From positions 1 to 5,134 of the forward strand of contig CAMURX010000128.1 of assembly GCA_947097615.1 (NCBI GenBank): a DNA stretch of 5,134 bases. Direction: 5' to 3'. The notes beneath the pieces are model-generated. The model had not been told where the DNA came from. It worked only from the letters and a program-made list of their open reading frames with translations, and ran no database searches. Position numbers and translations under genes: made by a program. This stretch comes from an uncultured Neisseria sp. (GTDB lineage: Bacteria; Pseudomonadota; Gammaproteobacteria; Burkholderiales; Neisseriaceae). Below are positions 5,053 to 5,134 of the stretch, in pieces (positions within the stretch are counted from its first letter, which is position 1; each line of letters starts with the position of its first letter).

Positions 5053-5067
5053 TTCAGGCAGCCTGAA
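5053..5067. repeat. Palindromic two-dialect DUS
   Basis: TTCAGGCAGCCTGAA is symmetric except at its centre (TTCAGG-CAG-CCTGAA). Read on the plus strand, 5056-5067 is AGGCAGCCTGAA, the Kingella-type DUS. Read on the minus strand, 5064-5053 is AGGCTGCCTGAA, the Simonsiella-type DUS. Two overlapping tags thus share nine bases in opposite orientation. It lies 26 bases after the toxin stop codon. Confidence 0.85.
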
Positions 5068-5134
5068 AGCCGCAGGCTTAAATCTCATTCAAACAAACGC
5101 AGTCAAACAACATGCAAAACCTGCTTTCAGGCTG
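5059..5134. repeat. Inverted DUS pair after the toxin gene, cut by the right edge
   Basis: CAGCCTGAAAGC (5059-5070) and GCTTTCAGGCTG (5123-5134) are perfect 12-base reverse complements around a 52-base loop. The right copy is the start of a minus-strand DUS (TTCAGGCTG, 5126-5134) that continues outside the window. The loop contains a 5-bp AAGCC/GGCTT hairpin (5067-5079) and no gene. It may terminate the toxin-antitoxin transcript, but no T run is visible and the loop is long. Confidence 0.6.

Noticed and set aside
5112..5134. Possible gene start at ATG 5112 reaching the right edge
   Set aside because: No ribosome binding site, and the frame runs straight into a DUS that is probably part of an inverted pair.
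1..5134. CRISPR array, tRNA, rRNA or insertion sequence
   Set aside because: The repeats are DUS with irregular spacing and orientation; no tRNA or rRNA sequence and no transposase or terminal repeats were seen.

Overview
The window comes from a Neisseriaceae genome, most likely a Neisseria or close relative with high GC content. The clearest sign is dense decoration with DNA uptake sequences (DUS), the short tags read during natural transformation in this family. I count about 17 full-length or near-full-length copies and one cut by the right edge. They are unusual in mixing several 'dialects': AGGCAGCCTGAA (Kingella type), AGGCCGTCTGAA (AG-DUS), ATGCCGTCTGAA (AT-DUS, the meningococcal/gonococcal form) and one AGGTCGTCTGAA (mucosa type). 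I cannot name the species; a GC-rich oral Neisseria such as N. bacilliformis would fit, but that is a guess.

Layout. Bases 1-372 contain no gene: a terminator-like DUS hairpin at the left edge, a degenerate dRS3-like repeat, a palindromic intergenic repeat, a small hairpin with a T run, then an inverted DUS pair whose right arm overlaps the -35 of a promoter with a perfect TATAAT. That promoter points to a NodT/OprM-type outer-membrane efflux lipoprotein (373-1809). A 174-base spacer of DUS and hairpins separates it from an unrecognised 143-residue protein (1984-2415) whose base composition is clearly lower in GC than its neighbours. A composite DUS hairpin follows, then a 14-helix DHA2-type MFS exporter (2519-4180), then a second near-identical composite hairpin. 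The right end holds a type II toxin-antitoxin operon with its own promoter: a Phd/YefM antitoxin (4353-4610) and a VapC/FitB-like PIN ribonuclease (4610-5026), closed by another DUS inverted pair.

How the genes fit. The outer-membrane factor and the DHA2 exporter are two of the three parts of an EmrAB-TolC-like pump. The periplasmic adaptor (HlyD/EmrA) that should link them is absent from the window, and the low-GC orphan lies between the two. The toxin-antitoxin pair is self-contained. Each gene or gene pair is bracketed by DUS repeats, so the window reads as a series of DUS-bounded cassettes.

No wholly new enzyme system is evident. The strongest unexplained signals are in the DUS architecture: an AT-DUS held in the loop of a Kingella-type DUS hairpin, present twice around the exporter; a 15-base palindrome that reads as one dialect on each strand; and a DUS arm built into a promoter. 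The orphan gene is the best candidate for an undescribed protein.
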